Assembly: GCA_900548545.1 (NCBI GenBank)
Contig: URKX01000004.1
Location: 17,696-81,695 of the forward strand
Direction of reading: 5' to 3'
Length of the DNA: 64,000 nt
DNA from: an uncultured Oscillospiraceae bacterium
GTDB lineage: Bacteria; Bacillota; Clostridia; Oscillospirales; Acutalibacteraceae
Shown here: positions 49,142 through 56,877 of the stretch, piece after piece
How positions within the stretch are numbered: position 1 is the first letter of the stretch
Layout: every line of letters starts with the position of its first letter
Made by a program: the position numbers and the translations under genes
The notes under the pieces: model-generated
The model's database searches: none
The model's input: the letters and a program-made list of their open reading frames with translations, nothing else
What the model was told of the DNA's origin: nothing

Positions 49142-50119
49142 TTATCCCTTGATGCGGAACAGCAGTTCCACCACGCCATAGAGCTTGTGGTCCACCAGTT
49201 TCAGGGCCAGGCGCTGGTTCCGGGTCAATTTGTAGAGGTACTTGTTTTCCCGGTAGTGGGGGAAACGCTCTTTCACAAAGGCGGCAAACTGCCCCAGCAG
49301 GGGGTTTTTCCGGTCCATCCGCAGCACCCGCACCGAGGCAAACAGCAGCACATGGGCCACTGCCAGGTGTTCCAGCTCCGCATGGTACCGGCGGGAGAGG
49401 CCCTGCTGCCGGAAGTACCCCAGCACATCTTCCAGGGCCTCCAGGATCTCCCGGTTCCGCTCCACGTTGACGCTGTTCATGATGGAGCCCTTCCGCTGGA
49501 GGTAATTGTACCCCACGTCGTCCAGGAACACCATGTTCCGGGCCTTGGTCATCAGCTCCGGCGTAGTGCGCACGTCCTCGTACCACACCCGGGGCGGGTA
49601 CTCAATGCCCCAGTCATGAAACAGGGAAGCCCGGTACAGCTTGTTCCAGGCGCAGGGGGCAGTCAGCAGGATGTCCGGACGCTGGTCCAGGGAGAGGGCC
49701 TGTCCCTTGGGCATATTTTCCCGGAACACACCCAGTTCCCGGCCGGCCTCATCCACGGTGCGGTAAGCGAACATCACCAGGTCGATGTCCGGCACCTTCC
49801 CGGCGGCCGCCAGGGTTTTCTCCAGGATCCCCGGCTCGATCCAGTCGTCGCTGTCCGCCAAGAGGATCCACGGGGCTTTCGCCTCCCGGATGCCTGTGTT
49901 CCGAGCGCCTCCCAGGCCTTGGTTTTGCTGGTGGATCACCCGGATGCGGCTGTCTGTTTGGGCCAAAGTATCGCAAAGCTTGCCGCTGTGATCGGTGGAG
50001 CCGTCATCCACCAGCAGCAACTCAAAATCCTTTTCCGTCTGGGCCAGCACCGATTGGACACACTTCTCCAAATACCCCTCCACATTGTACACCGGCACGA
50101 TCACGCTGGCTTTTGGCAT
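49142..50119 (-). CDS. GT2-family glycosyltransferase
   Basis: A 325-residue GT2 enzyme. The N-terminal half has ASVIVPVYNVEGYLEKCVQSVLAQTEKDFELLLVDDGSTDHSGK, NQGLGGARNTGIREA and ILLADSDDWIEP with the Asp-x-Asp, and YEDVRTTPELM later. The C-terminal 100 residues are less conserved. ATG 50119 is chosen because GGAG precedes it and the family start fits; the longer frame lacks similarity. It opens the two-gene unit with the flippase and has a consensus promoter at 50204. Confidence 0.9.
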   Translation of the reverse strand: MPKASVIVPVYNVEGYLEKCVQSVLAQTEKDFELLLVDDGSTDHSGKLCDTLAQTDSRIRVIHQQNQGLGGARNTGIREAKAPWILLADSDDWIEPGILEKTLAAAGKVPDIDLVMFAYRTVDEAGRELGVFRENMPKGQALSLDQRPDILLTAPCAWNKLYRASLFHDWGIEYPPRVWYEDVRTTPELMTKARNMVFLDDVGYNYLQRKGSIMNSVNVERNREILEALEDVLGYFRQQGLSRRYHAELEHLAVAHVLLFASVRVLRMDRKNPLLGQFAAFVKERFPHYRENKYLYKLTRNQRLALKLVDHKLYGVVELLFRIKG

Positions 50120-50203
50120 GGTACCATCTCCTATCGCCCGGGGCGGCTGGCAGCGGTGGCCAGGCCCCTGGTTGATGCCTTTCCGTTGGCGCATATATAA
50201 GCT

Positions 50204-50232
50204 ATTATACCCGCATCCGGAAAAGATTGCAA
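50204..50232 (-). promoter_or_regulatory. Promoter of the GT2-flippase unit
   Basis: On the minus strand TTGCAA (50232-50227) and TATAAT (50209-50204) with a 17-nt spacer. Confidence 0.8.
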
Positions 50233-50249
50233 CCCAGGGGCTTTGCCGC

Positions 50250-50284
50250 AAAAAAACAAGGGGCTGCAAAAAGCAGTCCCCTGT
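50250..50284 (-). terminator. Terminator after the DUF134/NifX-like gene
   Basis: On the minus strand CAGGGGACTGC and GCAGCCCCTTG arms with imperfect pairing, followed by six or more T. Confidence 0.78.
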
Positions 50285-50301
50285 CCGATTCCCTTATTGG
50301 C

Positions 50302-51060
50302 TCAGTGGCAGCCGTGAGTGCCGCAACCGTGGCTTCCGCAGCCATGATCCCCGCAGGAATGGCCTTCCCCGTGGCCCTCGTGATGGCTGCACAGGATATC
50401 CGGCTGGAACACCAACTTCTGGGCCAGCAGGTCCTCCACAGCCTGGTCCGCGCTGCCGGACACGCCGCCGTACAGCTGGATGCCCGCCTGGGCCAGGGCC
50501 GTGCGGGCGCCGCCGCCAATGCCGCCGCAGATCAGGGTATCCACCCCTTGGGCATTCAAAAAGCCTGCCAGGGCGCCGTGACCGGAACCGTTGGTATCCA
50601 CCACCTGGGAAGAGGCCACCTGGCCGTCCTGGACTTCATAAATTTTAAACTGGGCTGTGTGGCCGAAGTGTTGGAACACCTGGCCGTTTTCGTAAGTTAC
50701 TGCGATCTTCATTGCTGATTTCGCTCCTTTTGCTGAGATCTTGGGACAGTGGGGGCAGCCTTGGTCCCCGGGGCAAACTTGATACTCCCCGCCGCCGATG
50801 CGCAGCTCCCGGCCCTCCACCAGGCTGAGGGCCAACTTTTTCCGGGCGCTGCCGTAGATGCTTTGGACAGTGGCACGGGCCACGCCCATTTGCCGGGCGG
50901 CTTCCTCCTGGGTCAAGTCCAACAGGTCCACCAGCCGGATGGCTTCAAACTCATCCACCGCCATCTCGATGGGCTCCTGGTGCCGGTCCCCTTCCAGGTC
51001 GCCAAACCGGCGGCAGCCTGGCAGGGCGCACACGCGCCTGCGTTTACACGGCCTTGGCAA
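50302..51060 (-). CDS. DUF134 DNA-binding domain fused to a NifX/NifB-like metal-cluster domain
   Basis: A 252-residue fusion. Residues about 1-95 are DUF134: PRPCKRRRVC, FEAIRLVDLLDLTQEEAARQMGVARATVQ, a helix-turn-helix. Residues about 116-225 are the dinitrogenase iron-molybdenum-cofactor domain (KIAVTYENGQVFQHFGHTAQFKIYEV, LICGGIGGGA). The last 30 residues are Cys/His-rich (CSHHEGHGEGHSCGD and GCGSHGCGTHGCH), suited to metal binding. Nitrogenase is not implied; the domain is widespread in anaerobes. It may be a metal-responsive regulator. The start is TTG, with GGGAGG 7 nt upstream. Confidence 0.88.
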   Translation of the reverse strand: MPRPCKRRRVCALPGCRRFGDLEGDRHQEPIEMAVDEFEAIRLVDLLDLTQEEAARQMGVARATVQSIYGSARKKLALSLVEGRELRIGGGEYQVCPGDQGCPHCPKISAKGAKSAMKIAVTYENGQVFQHFGHTAQFKIYEVQDGQVASSQVVDTNGSGHGALAGFLNAQGVDTLICGGIGGGARTALAQAGIQLYGGVSGSADQAVEDLLAQKLVFQPDILCSHHEGHGEGHSCGDHGCGSHGCGTHGCH

Positions 51061-51094
51061 CTCCCCACCTCCCTTTTGTTTCTGTCATATGCCA

Positions 51095-51123
51095 ATTATA
51101 CCACCCAACAAGGGGAAGGTCAA
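51095..51123 (-). promoter_or_regulatory. Promoter of the DUF134/NifX-like gene
   Basis: On the minus strand TTGACC (51123-51118) and TATAAT (51100-51095) with a 17-nt spacer. Confidence 0.75.
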
Positions 51124-51176
51124 GGCCAAGGTGCCAAAAAGAAGGGGGCACCTCCCCCAGCGCACTTTCCCCAACG

Positions 51177-51206
51177 AAAAAACACGGCCCCTGTGGGACC
51201 GTGTTC
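51177..51206 (-). terminator. Terminator after the GH172-family gene
   Basis: On the minus strand AACACGGTCCC and GGGCCGTGTT arms around ACAG, followed by four T, 33 bases past the stop at 51239. Confidence 0.88.
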
Positions 51207-51238
51207 TCTGGTTGCTTCTATCTTCTACGGACCTTCCG

Positions 51239-52336
51239 TCACCGGGGCCAGCGGTACTCCTTGGAGGGCAGGGGCGGGAAGTCGGTGTAGGGCTTGTCCA
51301 GGTACCAGTAGGCCACGGTGGCCACGTCATCCTGGCGCTCAAACAACCCCCGGTGGCATACCCCCAGCTGTTGCAGCGTCACCTTGATGTCCTGCTCAAA
51401 GTGGATGGGGTCCGGGATGTGCCAGCGGTAAAAGCCCCGCATGGGCGGGCAGTCATCGTTGTAATAGTCGTTGTGAGCGGCGGTGTCGTGGCGGGAGTAG
51501 AAGGGGTAGCCCAAAAACGGCGTGCAGTAGGTCTGCTCCACGGAACGCCCCTCCACCTGATGGGTGAAGCTCCAGGCGCCCCCAAAGTAATCTTCACTGC
51601 CGGTGCCGCAGATGGTGGGGTAGTCCTTGTCCCCGTCCAGGTAGAATTTCACCTCGCCCTCGCCCCACCAATAGCGCTCCAAGGTGGTCAGGGCCAGGTA
51701 GGTGCCGATATACTGCCCCCGGCCGTGGACGTTATCCAGCACCACGTAGTCCTGGGCTTTCTGGGTCAGCCGCTGCCGCCGCCACTGGGCGTGGAAGTAC
51801 CCGGCGTTCTCCGGCACCTCCTGCAGGCAGTAATCGATCTGGTAGAACAGCGCCGGGATGGGGTTTTTGTGCTGGTTCTCCACCGTGATCTTAGCCCCCT
51901 TGCGGAAAGGCATGGGGAAATAGCAGTTAAAGCCCCGGGTGGGGTTCACGGCGATGGGCAGGGAGTTGACCTGGCAGGCCTGGCCGAAGCCGCAGCAGAA
52001 AAAGTCCCCAAAGGGCACCTCCACCGAGGGTTTCCGCTCCCCGTCCCAGTAGATCCGCAGCACCAGGTCCCGCAGCACAAAGCAATCGGCATCGCTGGTC
52101 TTGTCAGTGACAGTGAACCACATATGCTGGATGACCCCCGGGCCTTCGATCTCCGCCAGCACAGCGGTTTCCCCAGGTTGCAGGCCGTTCCAGCAGGGGT
52201 GGCCTTTCCGGGAGGGCCCCAGTTCGCTGGCCGCCATACCTCCCTTGCCTTTTTCGCCCCGGGGGTTCTCCCCGTTGATGGCCCGGCTCTGCCCGCCGGT
52301 GATCAGGGGCAGGCTGCCCCAACTGTTCCCAAACAT
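51239..52336 (-). CDS. DUF2961 (GH172) glycoside hydrolase-like protein
   Basis: A 365-residue cytoplasmic protein of the DUF2961 family, now GH172, whose known members act on D-arabinan or difructose anhydrides. Family positions include GPGVIQHMWFTVTD, RIYWDGERKPSVEVPFGDFF, NPIPALFYQIDYCLQEVPENAGYFHAQWRRQ, CGTGSEDYFGGAWSF and PMRGFYRWHIPDPIHF. The GSEDY acidic pair is at the active site of the family. No transporter is adjacent. GGAGGAG precedes the ATG. It is a single-gene unit with a divergent MBL gene. The substrate is unknown. Confidence 0.88.
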   Translation of the reverse strand: MFGNSWGSLPLITGGQSRAINGENPRGEKGKGGMAASELGPSRKGHPCWNGLQPGETAVLAEIEGPGVIQHMWFTVTDKTSDADCFVLRDLVLRIYWDGERKPSVEVPFGDFFCCGFGQACQVNSLPIAVNPTRGFNCYFPMPFRKGAKITVENQHKNPIPALFYQIDYCLQEVPENAGYFHAQWRRQRLTQKAQDYVVLDNVHGRGQYIGTYLALTTLERYWWGEGEVKFYLDGDKDYPTICGTGSEDYFGGAWSFTHQVEGRSVEQTYCTPFLGYPFYSRHDTAAHNDYYNDDCPPMRGFYRWHIPDPIHFEQDIKVTLQQLGVCHRGLFERQDDVATVAYWYLDKPYTDFPPLPSKEYRWPR

Positions 52337-52405
52337 AACACACTCCTCCTTTGTTATTTTTTCGCTATTATATCACTCTTTAGTGAGAAACACCAGTATT
52401 TATCC

Positions 52406-52433
52406 TTGACTTTTCCCGCCCATTTGCTATGCT
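52406..52433 (+). promoter_or_regulatory. Promoter of the MBL gene
   Basis: TTGACT at 52406-52411 and TATGCT at 52428-52433 with a 16-nt spacer. Confidence 0.55.
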
Positions 52434-52466
52434 GTAACCACATCAAATTCGGAAAGGATGAGAACC

Positions 52467-53255
52467 TTGAAAATCACTGTTTTGGGAAGCTGCTCCGGCA
52501 CCGAACCCTATCCCTGCCGCCATCAGACCTCCGTGGCCATTGAGACCGGCGGACAAGTTTACTTTATTGACGCCGGCGAGAACGCCGGATACGCCTCCTA
52601 CCTGGGAGGTGTCCCCCAGCAGGACACCGCCGCCATCTTCATCACGCACACCCACATGGACCACACCGGCGGCCTACCCCACCTTCTGTGGAATTTCCGG
52701 AAGCTGTGCACCATTGACAAAGACATTGCCGCCCACATGGAGGGCAAGGTGATTCAGGTGCACATCCCGGACCTTTCCGTGTTTGAAGGCGTCATGGCCA
52801 TGCTTCGGGCCAGCGAGGGCAACTATGAGACCGTGTTCCACCTGGATCCCCACCTTGTCCGGGACGGGGTACTCTACGACCGGGACGGCTTCAAGCTGAC
52901 CGCCTTCCATAACTATCACTTGGGAACCCCCAAGCCCGGCCTGCCCTTTTTAAGTTATACCTTCCTGGTGGAAGCCGAAGGCAAGAAGGTGCTCTTCTCC
53001 GGGGATTTCCGGGACTTCTCCGAGATTGCCCCCCAGATGGAAGGCTGCGACATGGTGTTCCTTGAAACAGGCCACCATACTGCCGCTGGTCTCTGCCAGG
53101 AGCTGAAGGATTCCGGCATCCAGGTAGGCAAAGTGGTATTCTACCATCACGGCATGGAGATCCTCCTCGACTGCGATGGCGAGCTGGCCGCCGCCAAAGC
53201 CGTTTTAGGGGGCCAGGTAACCTTCGCCGATGACGGCTCCGCGTATCAGCTGTAA
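52467..53255 (+). CDS. MBL-fold metal-dependent hydrolase
   Basis: A 262-residue metallo-beta-lactamase-fold protein. The metal site is THTHMDHTGGLPH (HxHxDH), with FSGDFRDF and YHHG supplying later ligands. The early ITVLGSCSGTEPYPCRHQTSVAIETGG is typical of RNase Z/phosphodiesterase-like MBL proteins. The substrate is not known. Translation may start at TTG 52467: GGAAAGG lies 9 nt upstream, while the ATG at 52458 directly abuts it. Promoter at 52406 and terminator at 53264. Confidence 0.85.
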   Translation: MKITVLGSCSGTEPYPCRHQTSVAIETGGQVYFIDAGENAGYASYLGGVPQQDTAAIFITHTHMDHTGGLPHLLWNFRKLCTIDKDIAAHMEGKVIQVHIPDLSVFEGVMAMLRASEGNYETVFHLDPHLVRDGVLYDRDGFKLTAFHNYHLGTPKPGLPFLSYTFLVEAEGKKVLFSGDFRDFSEIAPQMEGCDMVFLETGHHTAAGLCQELKDSGIQVGKVVFYHHGMEILLDCDGELAAAKAVLGGQVTFADDGSAYQL

Positions 53256-53263
53256 GAATTCCT

Positions 53264-53303
53264 TTTCAAAAAACGAAGGCCGCTTCCAGGGCCGCGGCCT
53301 TTC
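53264..53303. terminator. Bidirectional terminator
   Basis: AAGGCCGC and GCGGCCTT arms lie between the convergent MBL and aldo/keto reductase genes. The longer T-run is on the minus strand. Confidence 0.75.
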
Positions 53304-53397
53304 GGGCCAGCGAGCTCTGCCCGCTGCTTTTTCTCAGGTTGCGCCGGTTTTTAAGGCTCCGGCTTTTGTGAAAATCCGCCGCGAAAGCGTTTTCACT

Positions 53398-54423
53398 CTA
53401 CACCCGCACCTTGCCGGCCAGGATGTTTTTATAATCCTCCAGGTTCTGCCGCAGCAGGGTGGGGGTATCCAGGCCATAGGGGCATTTACTCTTGCACTGG
53501 TTGCAGTGGAGGCAGTCCTCAATCTTCATCATCATGGCCTGGCTCTCCGGGGTGAGCAGGGGGGCAGAGGGGCTGCGGCGGATGAGCTGGCTCATCCGGG
53601 CGCACTGGCTGATGACAATGCCAGCGGGGCAGGGCATACAGTAGCCACAGGCCCGGCAGAAGTTGCCGATCAGCTCTTTCCGGTCCTTCTCGATGACCGC
53701 TTTCAGCTCCTCGTCCATCACAGGGGGATGTTCGATATAGGAGATAAACTCGTCCAGCTCGCTCTCCTTCTGCACACCCCAAATGGGCAGGGCGTTGTCA
53801 AACTGGGCCTGCCAGGCATAGGCAGCCGCAGAGTTGGTGATCAGGCCGCCGGAGAGGCCCTTCATGGAGATAAAGCCCACGCCCTTCTCCTTGCACAGGT
53901 TCACCAGGGCGATGTCCCGGTCAGTGGCCAGGTAGCAGAAGGGGAACTGCAAGGTGTCATACAGGCCGGAGGCCGCGGCCTCTTCCGCCACGCCCAGCCG
54001 GTGGTTGGTGATGCCGATAAACCGGATCTTCCCCTGGGCCTTGGCCTCCTCCATGGCCTCGTACAGGCCGGTGCCGTCCCCAGGCTTGGGGCAGAAGGCA
54101 GGGTTGTGGAACTGGTACACATCGATGTAGTCGGTCTTCAGCAGGCGCAGGCTGGTTTCTAGGTCCTTCCAAAAGCCCTCCACCGTGGTGGACGGGGTTT
54201 TAGTGGCGATGAAAATGTGCTGGCGCACATCCGCCAAGGCCAGGCCCATTTTCTCTTCGCTGTCGGTGTAAGAGCGGGCGGTGTCGAAATAGGTGATGCC
54301 GGCGTCATAAGCCTTGCGCAGCAGCTTCCCGGCGTAGTCAGCCCCCACCCGCTGGATGGGCAGGGCGCCAAAGCCGTTTTTATTCACGGTGATACCCGTG
54401 CGGCCCAGAGTGACAGTTTGCAT
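53398..54423 (-). CDS. Aldo/keto reductase with two 4Fe-4S clusters
   Basis: A 341-residue oxidoreductase. Residues about 1-225 are an AKR barrel: GRTGITVNKNGFGA, FDTARSYTDSEEKMG with Asp-Tyr-type catalytic positions, IATKTP and DVYQFHN. The C-terminus has a ferredoxin-type region with CRACGYCMPCPAGI and CLHCNQCKSKCPYG, enough for two 4Fe-4S clusters. The reductant and substrate are unknown. It is a single-gene unit. The promoter has a 19-bp spacer typical of MerR-controlled genes. Confidence 0.9.
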   Translation of the reverse strand: MQTVTLGRTGITVNKNGFGALPIQRVGADYAGKLLRKAYDAGITYFDTARSYTDSEEKMGLALADVRQHIFIATKTPSTTVEGFWKDLETSLRLLKTDYIDVYQFHNPAFCPKPGDGTGLYEAMEEAKAQGKIRFIGITNHRLGVAEEAAASGLYDTLQFPFCYLATDRDIALVNLCKEKGVGFISMKGLSGGLITNSAAAYAWQAQFDNALPIWGVQKESELDEFISYIEHPPVMDEELKAVIEKDRKELIGNFCRACGYCMPCPAGIVISQCARMSQLIRRSPSAPLLTPESQAMMMKIEDCLHCNQCKSKCPYGLDTPTLLRQNLEDYKNILAGKVRV

Positions 54424-54450
54424 ACAGACACGTCCTTTCCATTTTTCTAC

Positions 54451-54481
54451 AGTATACCACCTAAACTACACTTCAAGTCAA
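54451..54481 (-). promoter_or_regulatory. Promoter of the aldo/keto reductase with a 19-bp spacer
   Basis: On the minus strand TTGACT (54481-54476) and TATACT (54456-54451) are 19 nt apart. The spacer holds an imperfect dyad, ACTTGAAGTG with TAGTTTAGGT, matching at seven of ten positions. MerR-family activators act at such overlong spacers. No MerR gene is adjacent. Confidence 0.55.
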
Positions 54482-54493
54482 CTCTTTCCATGG

Positions 54494-54525
54494 AAAAAGC
54501 CGTCCCTTGCCAGGACGGCTTTTTG
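54494..54525 (-). terminator. Terminator of the oligopeptide ABC operon
   Basis: AAAAAGCCGTCC and GGACGGCTTTTT arms, 20 bases past the last metallophosphoesterase stop. A- and T-runs flank the stem. Confidence 0.92.
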
Positions 54526-54545
54526 CAACCTTTTCAACAAGCGCC

Positions 54546-55055
54546 TTACCGGCTCTCTTGGATGCGCGCCCGCAGCTCCTCCTGGGAGAGGGGGGCAAAC
54601 CCGGTGCGCTCTGCCGAAACGCACACGCTGTGGGAGCTGGCGTCCCGATAGGTAGGGCTGCCGTGGACGTGGCCATACACATTAGCGTAGGGCATATTCA
54701 CGTTGACATACAGGGGCTGATGGGACAGCAGGAAAAAACCCTCCCACAAAATGGGCCAGGGCACGGCCTCCTCAAAGCCCAGGTCCCGCCACTGCTGGGG
54801 GGAGCGGTGCAGGTCGTGGTTGCCCAGCACCAGCACTTTTTTCCCGTGAAGCTGGCCCAGCAGCTGCCGGTCCTCTTCCGCAGAGTGGGCGGACACATCC
54901 CCCAGGTGGAAGACCGTGTCCTTCTCCCCCACCTTCTGGTTCCAGCGGCGGACCAGCTCCTGATCCATCTCCTCCACTGTGGCGAAGGGCCGGTTTTCAT
55001 AGCGGAGGATGTTCCCGTCCCCAAAGTGGGTGTCGGCAATGAAAAACACGCTCAC
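54546..55055 (-). CDS. Metallophosphoesterase (Calcineurin-like family)
   Basis: A 169-residue phosphoesterase. Motifs run VFFIADTHFGDGNI (metal ligands Asp and His), FHLGDVS, GNHDLH and later GHVHGSPTY. The protein is the small form of the family. Translation begins with GTG 55055, which overlaps the stop of the preceding gene as GTGA; GGAGG lies 10 nt upstream. It is the last gene of the opp-type operon. The substrate is unknown; a phosphodiester or nucleotide is usual. Confidence 0.88.
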   Translation of the reverse strand: MSVFFIADTHFGDGNILRYENRPFATVEEMDQELVRRWNQKVGEKDTVFHLGDVSAHSAEEDRQLLGQLHGKKVLVLGNHDLHRSPQQWRDLGFEEAVPWPILWEGFFLLSHQPLYVNVNMPYANVYGHVHGSPTYRDASSHSVCVSAERTGFAPLSQEELRARIQESR

Positions 55056-55861
55056 AGGTCCCGCACCTCCGCTGCTTTTTCCAGCTGTTCCCGCAAGGTT
55101 TCCCCGTCTTGGGGGCGCCACTCCGTGTGGTAGTTCAGGCACCGGCACAGCCAGGTGATGCCCTCTTTTTCCAGGGTCTTCCGGTAGTGGACGTGGCCGC
55201 ACACAGCCACTTCCACCGGGTAGCGGGTGTAGAGCTCCCCCAGCTTCCGGGAACCCAAAAAGGCGTTGAAGTAAGACCAGTTGGCCATCTCCTGGGGCAC
55301 GGTAAACTCCTTGATGGGCAGCATATGGGTGACCATCACCAGCTTCTTGTCCGGATAGGCCGCCATGCGGGCTTCCAGCCGGGACAGCATCCACTGGCTG
55401 CGGCCCTGGTTGTCCCGGGTCCAAGCGTTGCGCAGGGAATCCTGCCAGGTGCGCCCCGCCAGGGACATCTTCTCAAACTCCTCAAAACTGTAACGGCCGC
55501 TGCCAAAGGAGTAGTCATACCAACCCACGTCGCCAAGGACCACCTTGTCCTCAAAGACAAAATCCCGGCCGCACAGGCAGTGCTCGTCCTGGCAGTAGCG
55601 GTCGTAGATGGCCTCGATCTGGGTGGGGTCGTCCTTGGGATCCCACAGGTCGTGGTTTCCGGGCACAAACAGCACTTTGGCCCCGGAAAGCTGTTCGATC
55701 TGGTTCAAAGTATCCAGGGTTTCCTGCTGGTTTTCACTGACGTCCCCGGCAATGACCACCAGGCGGGCCTCCTGCTCCTTGGCAAAGCGGGCCAGCTCCT
55801 GGGCCACCGGGTGATCCCGGTTAATATCCACATGGATGTCGGAAAGGAATACGGTTTTCAT
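55052..55861 (-). CDS. Metallophosphoesterase
   Basis: A 269-residue calcineurin-like enzyme. It begins KTVFLSDIHVDINR with Asp-x-His, then AGDVSEN, VPGNHDLWDP, VMVTHMLP and CGHVHYRKTL. Only weak resemblance links it to the next protein beyond the common fold. ATG 55861 overlaps the oppF stop as ATGA, so it is translationally coupled to the transporter. The link between peptide import and a phosphoesterase pair is unexplained. Confidence 0.88.
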   Translation of the reverse strand: MKTVFLSDIHVDINRDHPVAQELARFAKEQEARLVVIAGDVSENQQETLDTLNQIEQLSGAKVLFVPGNHDLWDPKDDPTQIEAIYDRYCQDEHCLCGRDFVFEDKVVLGDVGWYDYSFGSGRYSFEEFEKMSLAGRTWQDSLRNAWTRDNQGRSQWMLSRLEARMAAYPDKKLVMVTHMLPIKEFTVPQEMANWSYFNAFLGSRKLGELYTRYPVEVAVCGHVHYRKTLEKEGITWLCRCLNYHTEWRPQDGETLREQLEKAAEVRDL

Positions 55862-56877
55862 GTAGGGGTTCCCTCCTCGAAAAGTTTGGGCTCTTCCACA
55901 GGCTTCAAGCCCGTGCGCTCCTCCACCAGGTGGCAGGCGCAATACCGGCCCCCCTCAAACTGGCGCAGCACCGGGCGCTCCGTCTTGCACCGTTCGGTGC
56001 AGGCAAAGCACCGGGTGTGGAAGGGGCACCCCGCCGGGGGATGGGCCGGGCTGGGCAGGTCGCCGGAGAGGATGATCCGGTCACGGTTGGCATCCACGTC
56101 CATAGAGGCGGAAAACAGCGCCTGGGTGTAAGGATGCAGGGGCATTTGGGAGATGTCCTCCTCCTTGCCCAGCTCCACCAGGCTGCCCAGGTACATCACG
56201 CCGATGCGGTCGGACACATAGGACACCACGTTCAAGTCGTGGGAGATGAACAGATAGGTCAGGCCAAACTGCTTGCGCAGGTCCAGCAGCAGGTTCAGCA
56301 CCTGGGCCTGCACAGACACGTCCAGGGCGGAAACAGGCTCGTCGCACACCACAAAGTCCGGGTCCAAGATCAGGGCAATGGCAATGGCCACCCGCTGCCG
56401 CTGGCCGCCGGAAAGCTCGTTGGGCCACCGGGTGCGGTAGCTCTCGTCCAGGCCCACGGCTTTTAACACCTGGCTGACTTTCTCATCCCGTTCTTTCTGG
56501 GTCTTGCCGATGCCGTGGATCTTCAAAGGCTCTTCCACCAGCCAGCCAATAGTCTTGTTGGGATCGATGGAGGAATAGGGGTCCTGGAAGACGATCTGCA
56601 TCTGCTTGCACAGGTCCTTCCGCTGACGGCGGGCAGGCCGGGTGATGTCCACCCCGTTTAAGCGGATGGTACCGGAAGAGGGCTCCAGCAGGTGCACCAG
56701 CATATTGCCGAAGGTGGACTTGCCGCAGCCCGATTCCCCCACCAGGCCGAACACCTCGCCTTTCCGGATATCCAGGTCGATCTCGCGGACCGCCATGACC
56801 CGGTCCTTCCCTTGGCGGAATTCTTTGGTAAGCCCCCGGATCTCCAGGAGGGGGGCGCTTGTTTCATAGGTACTCAC
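55858..56877 (-). CDS. oppF: Oligopeptide ABC transporter ATPase OppF
   Basis: A 339-residue ATPase. Walker A is GESGCGKSTFG (after KGEVFGLV), the signature is LSGGQRQRVAIAIAL and Walker B is FVVCDEPVSALD. The C-terminal GCPFHTRC with further Cys (FACTERC, YCACH) is the OppDF-type zinc or iron-sulfur tail. The GTG start (56877) overlaps the oppD stop as GTGA; AAAGGAGG is 10 nt away. It pairs with OppD to drive peptide uptake. Confidence 0.94.
   Translation of the reverse strand: MSTYETSAPLLEIRGLTKEFRQGKDRVMAVREIDLDIRKGEVFGLVGESGCGKSTFGNMLVHLLEPSSGTIRLNGVDITRPARRQRKDLCKQMQIVFQDPYSSIDPNKTIGWLVEEPLKIHGIGKTQKERDEKVSQVLKAVGLDESYRTRWPNELSGGQRQRVAIAIALILDPDFVVCDEPVSALDVSVQAQVLNLLLDLRKQFGLTYLFISHDLNVVSYVSDRIGVMYLGSLVELGKEEDISQMPLHPYTQALFSASMDVDANRDRIILSGDLPSPAHPPAGCPFHTRCFACTERCKTERPVLRQFEGGRYCACHLVEERTGLKPVEEPKLFEEGTPT

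Noticed and set aside
50302..51060. Nitrogenase cofactor gene
   Set aside because: The NifX/NifB-like domain is common in non-fixing anaerobes and no nif genes are present.
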